A DNA stretch of 64,000 bases from Vibrio crassostreae 9ZC13 (GTDB taxonomy: Bacteria > Pseudomonadota > Gammaproteobacteria > Enterobacterales > Vibrionaceae): the NCBI RefSeq assembly GCF_000272045.2, contig NZ_AJYZ02000019.1, positions 1 through 64,000 on the forward strand, written 5' to 3'. This document shows, in pieces, positions 18,201 through 26,432 of this stretch (positions within the stretch are counted from its first letter, which is position 1; every line of letters starts with the position of its first letter). Made by a program: the position numbers and the translations under genes. The notes beneath the pieces were generated by a model. That model ran no database searches and had not been told where the DNA came from. It saw nothing but the letters and a program-made list of their open reading frames with translations.

Positions 18201-18373
18201 TATTCTGTCTCTAGCGAATTACCGTGATGGATGTGGTTGGTTTTCTTACCCGCGGTGCCATCGATAGCACCGTGAACCATGTGTTTTGTGGTTGTCGCAT
18301 AACCTGCAGCAAAAGCTCCAACACCACCGGCAGCAAGGCCTGTTTTCAAAAATTGACGACGTTTGTTATCCAT
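15281..18373 (-). CDS. ttrA: Tetrathionate reductase catalytic subunit TtrA (molybdopterin)
   Basis: This 1030-residue protein starts with a twin-arginine signal (DNKRRQFLKTGLAAGGVGAF), so it is exported folded. The N-terminal [4Fe-4S] motif is complete (Cys79, Cys82, Cys86 in MCFGCWTLC and Cys142 in ACARG). Cys258 in GHHGSYCGYAF is the candidate molybdenum ligand. The length and domain order match TtrA of Salmonella (about 1020 residues). TtrA reduces tetrathionate to thiosulfate at the periplasmic face of the membrane. It is the last gene of ttrBCA, 14 bases after ttrC, and a terminator follows. Related polysulfide or thiosulfate reductases are the main alternative, but the ttrSR neighbours support TtrA. 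Confidence 0.9.
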   Translation of the reverse strand: MDNKRRQFLKTGLAAGGVGAFAAGYATTTKHMVHGAIDGTAGKKTNHIHHGNSLETEYSVDEQGKISPNPNQRVAPSMCFGCWTLCGLRVRIDNRNDEILRISGNPYHPLSSDQQIPFKTPVKDAYIGLSGESGINNRSTACARGNGMLEIQNSPYRITQPLKRVGKRGEGKWEPISYEQLISEITEGGDLFGEGKVEGLRSIRDIETPLDPNNPEYGPKANQLLVTNAGNEGRDDILKRFAFNSYGTRNFGHHGSYCGYAFRAGSGAIMNDLDKFSHLKPDFNNAEFILFIGMSPAQAGNPFKRQARQLAEARTNGKLSYTIVTPSLPAGSSSLAAGDRNNWLPIKPGTDSALVLGMIQWIIDNQRYNHDFLSRPSAQAMKQAGTTHWCNASHLVISDESHPQNGRMLRASDIGLLETGEPMSDDDGFIALNMTTSLLSSHIQVNEAALFVDQDVEIDGQTVRVKSSLQRLKEEAFKYDLAYYSEQCEIPQDQIIALAKRFTSYGTKAVVDTHGGNMHTNGFYNSFSILMLNALIGNINAKGGAMAKAGGYPTSVAGPRYDFTKFKGKTKPQGVFLSRSKFPYQKTSEYKRRVAAGESPYPTRAPWYPISAPLLTEHLSAAIDGYPYRAKAWINHMANPLYGVPGLDNLLGEKLKDPKQLGLIVSIDAFINETTALSDYLVPDTVTYESWGMATPWHGVATKAITARWPIVEPKTSRTQDGRAINLENFFIDLAKTLGLGGFGDNVIKDNQGNWHGIHSAEDFYLRSAANLAFVKGGVPNVDAEDIVWSGLERLVPVMNKTLKPEEMLKVAYIFARGGRFEDATNAYTNETMKYKWTKPLAIWNEKLGTSRNTISGEQYMGCPTWYPQKLADGTPLAEQFPAKEWPFTLTNFKSNIHSAVSNLSPRLESIKGVNPVYIHPQDASSAGIKTGDVFAIETPSSTTHALAMVIDGIKPGTLGFEHGFGHKELGERAHWIGDAQQPVKMKSNDGVNINDIGLIDPTREGKGVMLDWVVGAAARQALPAKIYKV

Positions 18374-18387
18374 GATGATTCCTCAGA

Positions 18388-19536
18388 CTACAAGCTATGT
18401 GAGCGGTTAAGTGGTGAAGGTGTATTTTGGTTTGGCTTCGATGTTGTCTTTGGTGCAGAACCAGTTGTTCGTGTAGAACCAGTAGACACGATCTCAGAGG
18501 CGAACAACGCAAGTGCTAACCAAAGACCACACATACCAACAATGCCGAGTAATCCTGCGCTACCCATCGGCAGTTCATAAGGGAATGGGCCAACATCGAA
18601 ACGTGGAATGGTTTGAACTTCCATCATGGTGACCCAACGTACCGCCCATGCAGAAACTATGGTCGCAAGCGCAACACAGATAATTCCTAGCTTACTTTGC
18701 GATAGGCGTTGCAGTGGTAGAACCAAGATCATGCACAGCAAAATGCTGGTGGTCATGATGCCTAAATTGATGCCCCAAGCGTCATTCTCATACAGGCTGA
18801 AGTGACCATGGTTAGATGCCCAAATCGACGTGAGAATGATGGCAAGGCCACCCGTTAAGGTAATGGTTCTTTGTATCAGAGCTAGGTCTGTTGGTTTTAA
18901 GCTTGGCTTGCTTGAAGGCAGAAGAGCCCAAATCAACAGCGTTAAACCCGTTGCAGCAAAGAATGCGGTAGTGAACCAAAGTAGTGGAGAAGCCGGTTGA
19001 TGCCAAAGCGGTCGGCTCGCCAAAATCGCAATCTCTGCGCCTGTATAAAGCGCGATGCTTAGGCCCGAAATAGCCGTCACAGCAGCGAGTGCAATCATCA
19101 GCTTTGATGATATTTGCCATTTACCTAGCGTCAGCCAAGACAAACGTTTTAGAAATGGGTTTTCACTTTGTTTAAGCTGTGCGATGTCGTCACGCAGGTA
19201 AACCCAAGCCGTCGTGACAGCCAGACCAGAAAATAAAGGTAGAAACAAAGAGCCCAATGACATCCATGACCAAGGCGTAATATGAGCATAGAAGTGCCAC
19301 GCACGTCCGGGTTGGTGCAAGTCACCGGTTAATGCTAATGGTCCAACAATCGCGCCAATGGCCATCACAAGCACAAGGGCAGAACGGAATTGGTGACTGG
19401 TTGAGTTTTTAAAGATCAGTGCAATCAAGAACAAAATAGCGGCCGCGTAGGCTGAACCTATGTAGAAGAAATATTGAACCGCCCACGGTAGCCAAGCGAT
19501 CTCTTGAGCGGGGACTAACACCTCAGTGATATTCAT
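18388..19536 (-). CDS. ttrC: Tetrathionate reductase membrane subunit TtrC (NrfD-like)
   Basis: This 382-residue integral membrane protein of the NrfD/PsrC type has about nine hydrophobic segments. It would oxidise quinol and pass electrons to the iron-sulfur subunit TtrB. Landmarks are the N-terminal WLPWAVQYFFYIGSAYAAA and the helix followed by GDLHQPGRAWHF, typical of NrfD proteins. It overlaps ttrB by four bases (ATGA), indicating translational coupling. The C-terminus carries a polar Ser/Thr/Asn-rich tail of about 35 residues after the last helix, which is longer than I expect for TtrC. Confidence 0.87.
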   Translation of the reverse strand: MNITEVLVPAQEIAWLPWAVQYFFYIGSAYAAAILFLIALIFKNSTSHQFRSALVLVMAIGAIVGPLALTGDLHQPGRAWHFYAHITPWSWMSLGSLFLPLFSGLAVTTAWVYLRDDIAQLKQSENPFLKRLSWLTLGKWQISSKLMIALAAVTAISGLSIALYTGAEIAILASRPLWHQPASPLLWFTTAFFAATGLTLLIWALLPSSKPSLKPTDLALIQRTITLTGGLAIILTSIWASNHGHFSLYENDAWGINLGIMTTSILLCMILVLPLQRLSQSKLGIICVALATIVSAWAVRWVTMMEVQTIPRFDVGPFPYELPMGSAGLLGIVGMCGLWLALALFASEIVSTGSTRTTGSAPKTTSKPNQNTPSPLNRSHSL

Positions 19537-20369
19537 GCTGTCTCTCCTTGTTTGCCTTGTGTCGCGATTGCCAATTCTTGTTTGCTAGAGGATGAGTTAT
19601 CGATGGCGGCTGGATCATAAATCGCAGGTTGGCCTTCAATGTGACTAACGAATCGCTCGTTCATGCCGATATAGAAAACATGGGGGTTGGTATTCTGCTC
19701 TGGCTTAAGCACCTTGATGTCGTCTTGGTTTTCATTGAGCAGACGGTTGATCTCGCTGTTTGGATCTTTAAGGTCGCCAATGACACGCGCGCCACCGACA
19801 CAGGTTTCTACACAAGCAGGCAGTAAGCCGTCTTCAAGGCGGTGTGCACAGAAGGTGCATTTGTCTGCGGTAAGGGTGTCGTTATTAATGAAACGAGCAT
19901 CGTAAGGACAAGCTTGAACACAGTAAGCACAGGCTACGCAGCGTTCGTTGTCGACCATGACAATACCGTCTTCGCGTTGGAAGGTCGCTTGAACTGGACA
20001 AACCTTGATGCAGGGAGCGTTGTCACAGTGATTACAGAGACGAGGTAACATGAAAGATTTCACGTCTTGTTGAGCAGTCGAACCATCATCAAGGGAGACT
20101 TCATACTGTTTTACGGTGGTTCTGAATTGGCCAATTGGTGCTTGGTTTTCAACGCTGCAGCCAACAGTGCATGCCTGACAGCCAACGCACTTACGCAAAT
20201 CAATCGCCATGGCGTAGCGTTTACCTACTTCGCCCTTGCGGTCAGGCTGGTTGTTATTGCGAATGGCTGTGCTGGCGACTGCGGTGTTGATTCCGGCAAT
20301 GGGAATGAGCGCAGCGCCGGCGGAAACTTTACCGAATTGGCTGAGAAACCGTCTTTTCAATGAGTCCAT
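19533..20369 (-). CDS. ttrB: Tetrathionate reductase iron-sulfur subunit TtrB
   Basis: This 278-residue protein has an N-terminal twin-arginine-type signal (LKRRFLSQFGKVSAGAALIP). Four ferredoxin-type cysteine clusters are visible in order: CVGCQACTVGC, CNHCDNAPCIKVC, CVACAYCVQAC and CTFCAH with a later CVETC. This is the layout of DmsB/TtrB-type subunits with four [4Fe-4S] centres that carry electrons from TtrC to TtrA. It is the first gene of ttrBCA. The divergent gene is the sensor kinase ttrS, and the shared intergenic region holds the palindromic operator and an FNR-like site. Confidence 0.9.
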   Translation of the reverse strand: MDSLKRRFLSQFGKVSAGAALIPIAGINTAVASTAIRNNNQPDRKGEVGKRYAMAIDLRKCVGCQACTVGCSVENQAPIGQFRTTVKQYEVSLDDGSTAQQDVKSFMLPRLCNHCDNAPCIKVCPVQATFQREDGIVMVDNERCVACAYCVQACPYDARFINNDTLTADKCTFCAHRLEDGLLPACVETCVGGARVIGDLKDPNSEINRLLNENQDDIKVLKPEQNTNPHVFYIGMNERFVSHIEGQPAIYDPAAIDNSSSSKQELAIATQGKQGETA

Positions 20370-20434
20370 AGAGGTACCTATAAATGGGTATTCGATCTGT
20401 TAGGCTCATTGTCAGTTTTTGACCGTTCACGAGG

Positions 20435-20452
20435 TATTGTGGATTTCCACAT
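20435..20452. promoter_or_regulatory. Shared palindromic operator, ttrBCA/ttrSR copy
   Basis: TATTGTGGATTTCCACAT is identical to the sequence upstream of tsdB (14811-14828). It lies 66 bases before the ttrB start codon, in the ttrB-ttrS intergenic region. It is the best candidate for the TtrR binding site. Confidence 0.72.
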
Positions 20453-20456
20453 ACCC

Positions 20457-20479
20457 AGATCAAAGTTGATCTAGAACAA
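20457..20479. promoter_or_regulatory. FNR-like site and overlapping palindrome
   Basis: TTGATCTAGAACAA (20466-20479) differs from the FNR consensus TTGATNNNNATCAA at one fixed position. A perfect 16-bp palindrome, AGATCAAAGTTGATCT (20457-20472), overlaps it. Oxygen control of ttr genes by FNR is known in Salmonella, so an FNR role is plausible, but the promoter position was not verified. Confidence 0.45.
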
Positions 20480-20572
20480 ATGTGGTTTTACCAATCTAGC
20501 TGTTATGCTTTGTTTAAAGGCTCTATTTAACGTGTCGTCAATGCGTTATTCGAGTGTGAACATGCCATCAGT

Positions 20573-22462
20573 GTGGAGAAAGAGATTTTAGTGACAGTCC
20601 GAAACCTAATATCAATCGTTAGCCTTTGTTGGTTGAGTCTAACTGCAGGAATCTGTTTAGCCGCTCAAGCGGAGCAAGAGATTACAACATCAAACACTGT
20701 TGAGTCGGAACAGGTGATTGAGGTCGGTGTGCTGGCTATTCGAGGCAAGCTTTCCGCGCAGCAGCGTTGGCAGCCGACGATGGATTGGTTGTCGGAGCGC
20801 ATTCCCGGCAAACACTTTGTTCTCAAGCCTTTCAACTTAGAAGAGATGGCTGATGCGGTAAAAGGTGTTGAGGTCGACTTTGTCATCACCAACCCCGGTC
20901 AGGCGGTTCGATTAGGACGCCAGTATGCGCTTTCTTGGATGGCAACCATGACCAGTCATAACTTTGAAGCTCAAGACACTAGTAATACACGCAGCATTGG
21001 TTCCGCCTTGGTGGTGAGAAGAATGTCGCCTTATATCTCTCTCGAACAACTCAGCGGTAAGCCGATTGCGGCAGTATCTGAAAATGCTTTTGGTGGTTAC
21101 CTCACTATGCGTTACCAAGTGATGCAACAAGGGCTTAATCCCAACCACTTTTTCTCTAACACCCAATTTTTAGGTTTCCCGATCGACGCCAGCTTGTATC
21201 AACTACGTGAAGGGCACATTGAAGCGGCTGTCGTACCAAGCTGTTTAGTTGAGAACATGATCAGTGAAGGTTTGCTGGTGGCGGGGCAATATCGAATTAT
21301 CGAGAATCAAGCGCCAGAAGGATTCCGATGCCAAGTGTCTACGCCGTTGTACCCCAACTGGTCGTTCGCCAAAACAGAGCGGGCTTCTTCGGCACTGGCC
21401 AAACAGATGAGTCAGGTATTATTTGCGATGCCTAAGAGCAGCGCACCGGCCATTGCAGCGAATGCATCGGGTTGGACGTCACCGACAAGCTTGCTGGCGA
21501 TCGACAAGCTATATCAACAACTCGACATGCATCCACTGCAACAACCTTGGTGGAAAGAAGCGTTAATCTGGCTCAAGTACAATCAACAGTGGGCATGGGC
21601 GTTCTTTATTCTTGTCGTGTCTCTGAATGCTTACCACTTCTGGCTAGAATACAAATTCAGTCGCAGCAAAAAGCAACTAGAAGCGACGCTTTATAAGCTG
21701 AAAAGTAAGAGTGAACAGCTAGAGCACTCACAACGAATCGCGGTAGTTGGTGAACTGGGAAGTAGCTTGGCACACGAGATTAATCAGCCTTTGGCAGCTA
21801 TTCGGAATTATAGCGAAGGTGGTTTACTGCGGATTTCGAAGAACAAACCGCTGACTGACATAGAGCCTGTATTTGAGAAGATCCAGTCGCAAGTGGACCG
21901 TGCTGATGCGATCATCCAGCGCTTAAGAAACATGATCAAAAAACGCTCATCAGATAAATCTCAAACTGATATAGAAGCTCTTCTTACAGATACCATCGAG
22001 CTACTGCAATTTCGATTAGAGAAACACAAGATAACCATTGAACGTTATGTCGTGGGTAAACCTATCACGCTACATGTTGACCCTGTCGGATTGCAGCAGG
22101 TGGTTGTAAATTTGATCAACAATGCGACGGACGCGTGTAACGCACAACAGCATCGCGAACAAAGCGCTGCGTCTGATATTGATAACAAAAACAGCGAACC
22201 ACCAACAATTAAAGTGATTACCGAGTATCAACCGGATAAAATGATGCTGTCGGTTATCGATAACGGCACGGGCTTAGATTTCACTGAGCAGCAAGTCACT
22301 CAAGCCTTTGTGAGTAGCAAAGAAAACGGTTTGGGGTTAGGGCTTGCGATTTGCCAGGACGTGATTGAAGACCACAGCGGTCAAATGACCATTAAGTCAC
22401 TGATTCCTCATGGCTGTCACGTTGCAGTGACGTTACCTTTTTCTCTTTCAAATGATTCATAA
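20573..22462 (+). CDS. ttrS: Tetrathionate sensor histidine kinase TtrS
   Basis: This 629-residue protein starts at a GTG; a second GTG at 20591 is a possible start just before the signal peptide (LISIVSLCWLSLTAGICLA). A periplasmic PhnD-like binding domain (about 45-320, with EVGVLAIRGKLSAQQRW and GFRCQVSTPLYPNWSFA) is followed by a membrane helix (about 343-362) and a cytoplasmic histidine kinase. Kinase motifs are the H-box SLAHEINQPLAA (His at about 401), the N-box VNLINNATDAC, DNGTGLDF and GLGLGLAICQD. TtrS senses tetrathionate and phosphorylates TtrR. It is divergent from ttrBCA and 11 bases upstream of ttrR. Confidence 0.9.
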   Translation: MEKEILVTVRNLISIVSLCWLSLTAGICLAAQAEQEITTSNTVESEQVIEVGVLAIRGKLSAQQRWQPTMDWLSERIPGKHFVLKPFNLEEMADAVKGVEVDFVITNPGQAVRLGRQYALSWMATMTSHNFEAQDTSNTRSIGSALVVRRMSPYISLEQLSGKPIAAVSENAFGGYLTMRYQVMQQGLNPNHFFSNTQFLGFPIDASLYQLREGHIEAAVVPSCLVENMISEGLLVAGQYRIIENQAPEGFRCQVSTPLYPNWSFAKTERASSALAKQMSQVLFAMPKSSAPAIAANASGWTSPTSLLAIDKLYQQLDMHPLQQPWWKEALIWLKYNQQWAWAFFILVVSLNAYHFWLEYKFSRSKKQLEATLYKLKSKSEQLEHSQRIAVVGELGSSLAHEINQPLAAIRNYSEGGLLRISKNKPLTDIEPVFEKIQSQVDRADAIIQRLRNMIKKRSSDKSQTDIEALLTDTIELLQFRLEKHKITIERYVVGKPITLHVDPVGLQQVVVNLINNATDACNAQQHREQSAASDIDNKNSEPPTIKVITEYQPDKMMLSVIDNGTGLDFTEQQVTQAFVSSKENGLGLGLAICQDVIEDHSGQMTIKSLIPHGCHVAVTLPFSLSNDS

Positions 22463-22473
22463 GGAATCTTGTT

Positions 22474-23076
22474 ATGCCTGAACTTCATCAAACGTTGCCG
22501 GTTTATGTGGTTGATGACGATGAGTCGATGCGTGACTCGCTGGTGTTCTTATTGGAAGAGCATGATTTCACGGTGTCAGCTTATGAAGATGGTCCAAGCT
22601 TTTTAGACTCTGTGGATCTCACAAAGTCGGGCTGTGTAGTGCTAGACAGCAGAATGCCAGAGATGAGAGGGCAACAAGTTCATGAGTTAATGGTGAAAGC
22701 GCAGAGTCCGCTGTCGGTTATCTATCTCACAGGGCATGGCGATGTGCCAATGGCGGTGGAAGCTTTGCAAGCAGGTGCGATGAACTTCTTCCAAAAGCCG
22801 GTTAAAGGAGGGGAATTGGCCGAGGCAATCAAGCAAGGATTAAAGGCTTCAGAAAAGCACTTACACATGAATGTGTATCGCCAAGCGTACGCGTCGTTAA
22901 CCGAGCGTGAGATAGACATCCTCAAACAAATTATCGACGGTAAGCGTAACCAGAAAATAGCCGATGAATTGTGCATTGCCATGAGAACAGTGGAAGTACA
23001 CCGAGCAAGCTTGATGAAGAAATTCTCAGCGAAGACGGTTGCCGAGTTGGCTTACATATACGGTCAATTGACCTAG
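22474..23076 (+). CDS. ttrR: Tetrathionate response regulator TtrR
   Basis: This 200-residue FixJ/NarL-type regulator has a receiver domain with VVDDDESMRDSL, the phospho-acceptor Asp58 in CVVLDSRMPEMRG, the conserved Thr in YLTGHGD and the Lys in FFQKPV. The C-terminal LuxR-type helix-turn-helix is at about 135-195 (LTEREIDILKQIIDGKRNQK and MRTVEVHRASLMKKF). It is co-transcribed with ttrS and expected to activate ttrBCA. The identical palindromes upstream of ttrB and tsdB suggest that tsdBA is also a target. Confidence 0.9.
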   Translation: MPELHQTLPVYVVDDDESMRDSLVFLLEEHDFTVSAYEDGPSFLDSVDLTKSGCVVLDSRMPEMRGQQVHELMVKAQSPLSVIYLTGHGDVPMAVEALQAGAMNFFQKPVKGGELAEAIKQGLKASEKHLHMNVYRQAYASLTEREIDILKQIIDGKRNQKIADELCIAMRTVEVHRASLMKKFSAKTVAELAYIYGQLT

Positions 23077-23117
23077 GTATAGAGCTATTCCTGTAAGAGA
23101 GTTGTACGGCAGTTGCA

Positions 23118-23149
23118 CGAAATTGTTGATGGGAAAAACATCAATTTCG
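23118..23149. other. Hairpin in the ttrR to Sel1-protein gap
   Basis: CGAAATTG and TTGATG pair with CATCAATTTCG (slightly bulged stem, GGGAAAAA in the loop). It lies 41 bases after ttrR without a T-run. The rest of the 344-base gap (23077-23420) shows nothing I can name. Confidence 0.4.
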
Positions 23150-23420
23150 TCACCAAGCTTTAGGACTTTCCTGATGAAAGGCAGCCTTCATAATTTATCT
23201 ATATTGAAGCAAGATCACATCGTCTATGGACTGCATACGGATTGAACCTCCTAGGCTTCTTATCGCAATGTAATCCTGAGATACTGAACTAAGTTCATTT
23301 TAAGGCGGAACGTGCCAGTAACTGCACTTTTCCCTGTAATTAGAAACATACCATTCACTATGGGTTGATCACTTTCCCGATATCGGGGCTAGTATCAGCC
23401 GAGTTAGGTTAAAATATTTT

Positions 23421-24641
23421 ATGAGTACAATGGGAATCGCAATTGGTGCGACGGCTCTTTCGTTAATACTTGTCGCCGTGTGGCTGATCTCTTTATCGCT
23501 AAGAAAGCAGCGCTTGGAACAAGAACGTAAGGCTCGTGCTGTCGCTTACCGAAAAGCGATTGAAAAAGCGCGCATACAAGAGCAAAAAGAGCGTCACTTC
23601 AAAGCCGAAACCGGCCATGTACCGTCGATTCTGTATTTGGCAAAAGAAGCGGAACGTAACAATATTAAGGAAGCTCTGTATTGGTACGACAAAGCGGCGC
23701 AACTCGATAATATCAATGGCATGTACGGCATTGTGCGCCTAAGTATGAAGCGTAAAGAAGACCTGATTTTAAGAGAGAAAGCCAACTTTTGGCAGTTAGC
23801 AATCTCTGCTTTAGACAATGACGTATCGGCGAAATTCGAGATGGGCAAAGCGCTCGTCTTTGGTCGTGGAACCGATAAGAACATCCCTAAGGGTTATACC
23901 TATATTGAAGAGTCTGCGGCTGGTGGTAATACCGAAGCGATGCTGTTTATCGGTGACTGGTGTCTCGATAAAGAAAACCCAGACTACTCAGCTGAAAGCT
24001 CTGTCGAGTGGTACCAAAAGGCTGCTGAAAAAAATAACCTAGATGGCAAGATCAAACTCGGTATGAGTTATTTGAACGGTGTGGGTGTTGAGCCTAACCA
24101 TGGCGAGGCTGTTTACTGGTTTGAGACGGCCGCAGAAAAGAACAGTGCAGAAGCGATGTTTAGAGCAGGCGAAGCTTGGATTGACCATGGTGAACACGGC
24201 AACGCGATTGCTTATATCTGGCTATTTTTGTCTGCTCATTTTGGCTACTCAGAAGCGAAGCATTTGCGGGATAAAGTTGGTGGTGAACTGGGTGTCGATG
24301 CCGTCGTGGGCTTACAAGCTCTGACTAAGCCGATCATGACTAAGTTGACTCAAGAAGCGATCACTAAGCATTCAATCATTAAAGCGCTCAATAAGCTCTA
24401 CAAGCGCAATATACCGATCCCTAAGAAAGTGAAAGAAGCGTCTGATGAAGAAGGTGAGGCATTAAAAGTAGATGCGAGCCATCTAGATACTCAAACGGCG
24501 AGTGCTCAAGATACGAATGTTGATTACAGCCAACAACCTAATTCCGAGCAAGCATCAACAGAGAGACAAGCGACCCCAAATAGTGACCCTCTAGACTTCA
24601 GTCAGGCAGCCTTGGATCCAAGCTGGAAAAGCAACCACTAA
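23421..24641 (+). CDS. Membrane-anchored Sel1-repeat protein
   Basis: This 406-residue protein has an N-terminal membrane helix (about 5-28), then a basic and charged coiled-coil-like stretch (about 29-65). At least four Sel1/TPR-like repeats follow at about 70-290 (for example AEAMFRAGEAWI, DGKIKLGMSYLNGVGVEPNH and AVYWFETAAEKN). The C-terminal 60 residues are acidic, Gln/Ser-rich and probably disordered. Sel1 repeats act as protein-interaction scaffolds. The precise role is unknown. It is a single-gene unit closed by a strong terminator. The ribosome-binding site is weak, and an in-frame ATG follows at codon 4. Confidence 0.75.
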   Translation: MSTMGIAIGATALSLILVAVWLISLSLRKQRLEQERKARAVAYRKAIEKARIQEQKERHFKAETGHVPSILYLAKEAERNNIKEALYWYDKAAQLDNINGMYGIVRLSMKRKEDLILREKANFWQLAISALDNDVSAKFEMGKALVFGRGTDKNIPKGYTYIEESAAGGNTEAMLFIGDWCLDKENPDYSAESSVEWYQKAAEKNNLDGKIKLGMSYLNGVGVEPNHGEAVYWFETAAEKNSAEAMFRAGEAWIDHGEHGNAIAYIWLFLSAHFGYSEAKHLRDKVGGELGVDAVVGLQALTKPIMTKLTQEAITKHSIIKALNKLYKRNIPIPKKVKEASDEEGEALKVDASHLDTQTASAQDTNVDYSQQPNSEQASTERQATPNSDPLDFSQAALDPSWKSNH

Positions 24642-24686
24642 AACGTGTTGGTTAGCTTTGATGAGTTAGACAAAAATGACTGAAGC

Positions 24687-24718
24687 TATAAATCTATAAA
24701 TCTATAAATCTATAAATC
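24687..24718. repeat. Four 8-bp tandem repeats (TATAAATC)
   Basis: Four perfect consecutive copies of TATAAATC lie 45 bases after the Sel1-protein stop codon. The tract is flanked by the inverted arms AAGCTATA (24683-24690) and TATAGCTT (24721-24728). Such a tract could vary in copy number. Confidence 0.8.
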
Positions 24719-24757
24719 TATATAGCTTCTAACCGTAATCTAGAAAACCAAGACAAC

Positions 24758-24786
24758 AAAAAAGGGAAGCGAATGCTTCCCTTTTT
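24758..24786. terminator. Bidirectional terminator between Sel1 gene and sstT
   Basis: GGGAAGC and GCTTCCC pair around GAAT, with A6 before and T5 after. It can stop both convergent transcripts. Confidence 0.9.
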
Positions 24787-24805
24787 ATTTGTGTGCTATT
24801 TGCTT

Positions 24806-24833
24806 TTAGAGCTTAGAGCTTAGAGCTTAGAGC
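24806..24833. repeat. Four 7-bp tandem repeats (TTAGAGC)
   Basis: Four perfect consecutive copies of TTAGAGC lie 22 bases before the end of sstT, between its stop codon and the terminator. Confidence 0.8.
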
Positions 24834-24855
24834 TAAAGCCTAATACCAAGAGCTG

Positions 24856-26070
24856 TTAAGCTTTGTTTTGCTCAGCTTTACATACAGCCGCAGTGAACAC
24901 TACGTCAGTTGAGCTGTTAAGCGCTGTTTCAGCAGAATCTTGAATCACACCAATGATGAAACCAACCGCTACAACCTGCATCGCTACATCGTTTGAGATA
25001 CCGAATAGGCCACAAGCTAGAGGAATCAGTAGCAGTGAACCACCGGCAACGCCTGATGCGCCACATGCTGAAATTGCAGCAACAAGGCTTAGTAGAATCG
25101 CAGTGAAGATATCAATCTCAATACCCATTGTGTGTACAGCGGCAAGCGTTAACACAGTGATGGTGATTGCAGCACCCGCCATGTTGATGGTTGCGCCTAG
25201 AGGGATTGATACAGAGTAAGTATCTTCATCTAGCTCTAGCTTCTTACAAAGGTTCATGTTCACTGGGATGTTTGCAGCGCTTGAACGAGTGAAGAATGCC
25301 GTTACACCAGATTCACGAATACATTGCAGTACAAGTGGGTATGGGTTCTGTTTTGTCTTTACAAAGACAAGCAGTGGGTTAACGACAAGAGCAATGATCA
25401 GCATTGAGCTTAGTAGAACCGCTAGTAGTTGACCGTAGCTTGCTAGTGCATCGAAGCCCGTTGTTGCGAATGTAGTCGAAACAAGGCCGAAGATACCGAA
25501 TGGCGCAAGACGAATAATGAAGCGAACAATGTGTGAAACACTGTGGCTAAGGTCTTCGAAAACCGCTTTGGTTGTTGCAGATGCGTGGTGCAGTGCAAGA
25601 CCAAGACCGATAGCCCAAGCAAGAATACCGATGTAGTTAGCGTTCATTAGTGCGCTAACTGGGTTATCTACAAGCTTGAATAGAAGCGTATGAAGAACTT
25701 CTGCAATACCTTGAGGAGGGTTAGCACCTTCAGCGCCAGCAACCAGTGTCAAAGTGGTTGGGAACATGAAGCTCAGTACTACAGCAGTTAGTGCTGCAGA
25801 GAACGTACCAATCAGGTAAAGCACAATGATTGGACGCATATGAGTATGCTGACCTTTCTTTTGGTTTGCGATAGAAGCTGCAACAAGAATGAATACTAAA
25901 ATTGGGGCAACAGCTTTCAGAGCACCAACAAACAGACTACCTAATAGGCCTGCATCTTGAGCTGCTGAAGGAGAAACCATGGCGAGAACGACACCGAAAA
26001 CAATACCAGCAAGGATCTGTAGAACGAGATTTCCACGAGCGATGCGGGCGAGCATGTTGTGATTTTGCAT
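24856..26070 (-). CDS. sstT: Serine/threonine:sodium symporter SstT
   Basis: This 404-residue dicarboxylate/amino-acid:cation symporter has about eight membrane helices plus two re-entrant segments. The match to SstT runs the whole length: [20 protein letters not shown] at the start, then [15 protein letters not shown] (serine-rich hairpin) and [16 protein letters not shown] (substrate and sodium site). It imports L-serine and L-threonine with sodium. The gene stands alone, convergent with the Sel1 gene. The 459-base upstream region carries a 19-bp tandem repeat and the rsgA terminator but no operator I can identify. Confidence 0.92.
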   Translation of the reverse strand: MQNHNMLARIARGNLVLQILAGIVFGVVLAMVSPSAAQDAGLLGSLFVGALKAVAPILVFILVAASIANQKKGQHTHMRPIIVLYLIGTFSAALTAVVLSFMFPTTLTLVAGAEGANPPQGIAEVLHTLLFKLVDNPVSALMNANYIGILAWAIGLGLALHHASATTKAVFEDLSHSVSHIVRFIIRLAPFGIFGLVSTTFATTGFDALASYGQLLAVLLSSMLIIALVVNPLLVFVKTKQNPYPLVLQCIRESGVTAFFTRSSAANIPVNMNLCKKLELDEDTYSVSIPLGATINMAGAAITITVLTLAAVHTMGIEIDIFTAILLSLVAAISACGASGVAGGSLLLIPLACGLFGISNDVAMQVVAVGFIIGVIQDSAETALNSSTDVVFTAAVCKAEQNKA

Positions 26071-26375
26071 AAAATACCTGCAATTGTTAATTTATTATAG
26101 TGATGTATTTTTTTATAAAGTTGTACCAAATCCAACTATACACTAGTGGAATGGGCGGTCATATTAGCGGGATCTAAGAGGGTGTCTAGGAATAGTTTAC
26201 TTTTAGGGTGATTGTTTGCGCTACGTGGTGTTTTTAGAGCTAAATGTTAAATTTTTGTACTCTTGTTGAGATATAAATCTGCATGATAATACTCATTCGG
26301 GTCAATGTTCTGGTTCTGGTGCCGTCAGAGTCGATTAGCAAGATCATTGTGTGCAGAAATGATCCCATTGGGTTC

Positions 26376-26432
26376 CTGTTGATATAAAGAAGACCTGTTA
26401 ATACAAAGAAGCCTCGCTGATACAAAAAAGCC
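26376..26432. repeat. Three degenerate 19-bp tandem repeats
   Basis: Units start at 26376, 26395 and 26414. The clearest pair is CTGTTGATATAAAGAAGAC and CTGTTAATACAAAGAAGCC. The third unit supplies the T-run of the rsgA terminator on the minus strand, so repeat and terminator overlap. Confidence 0.7.
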
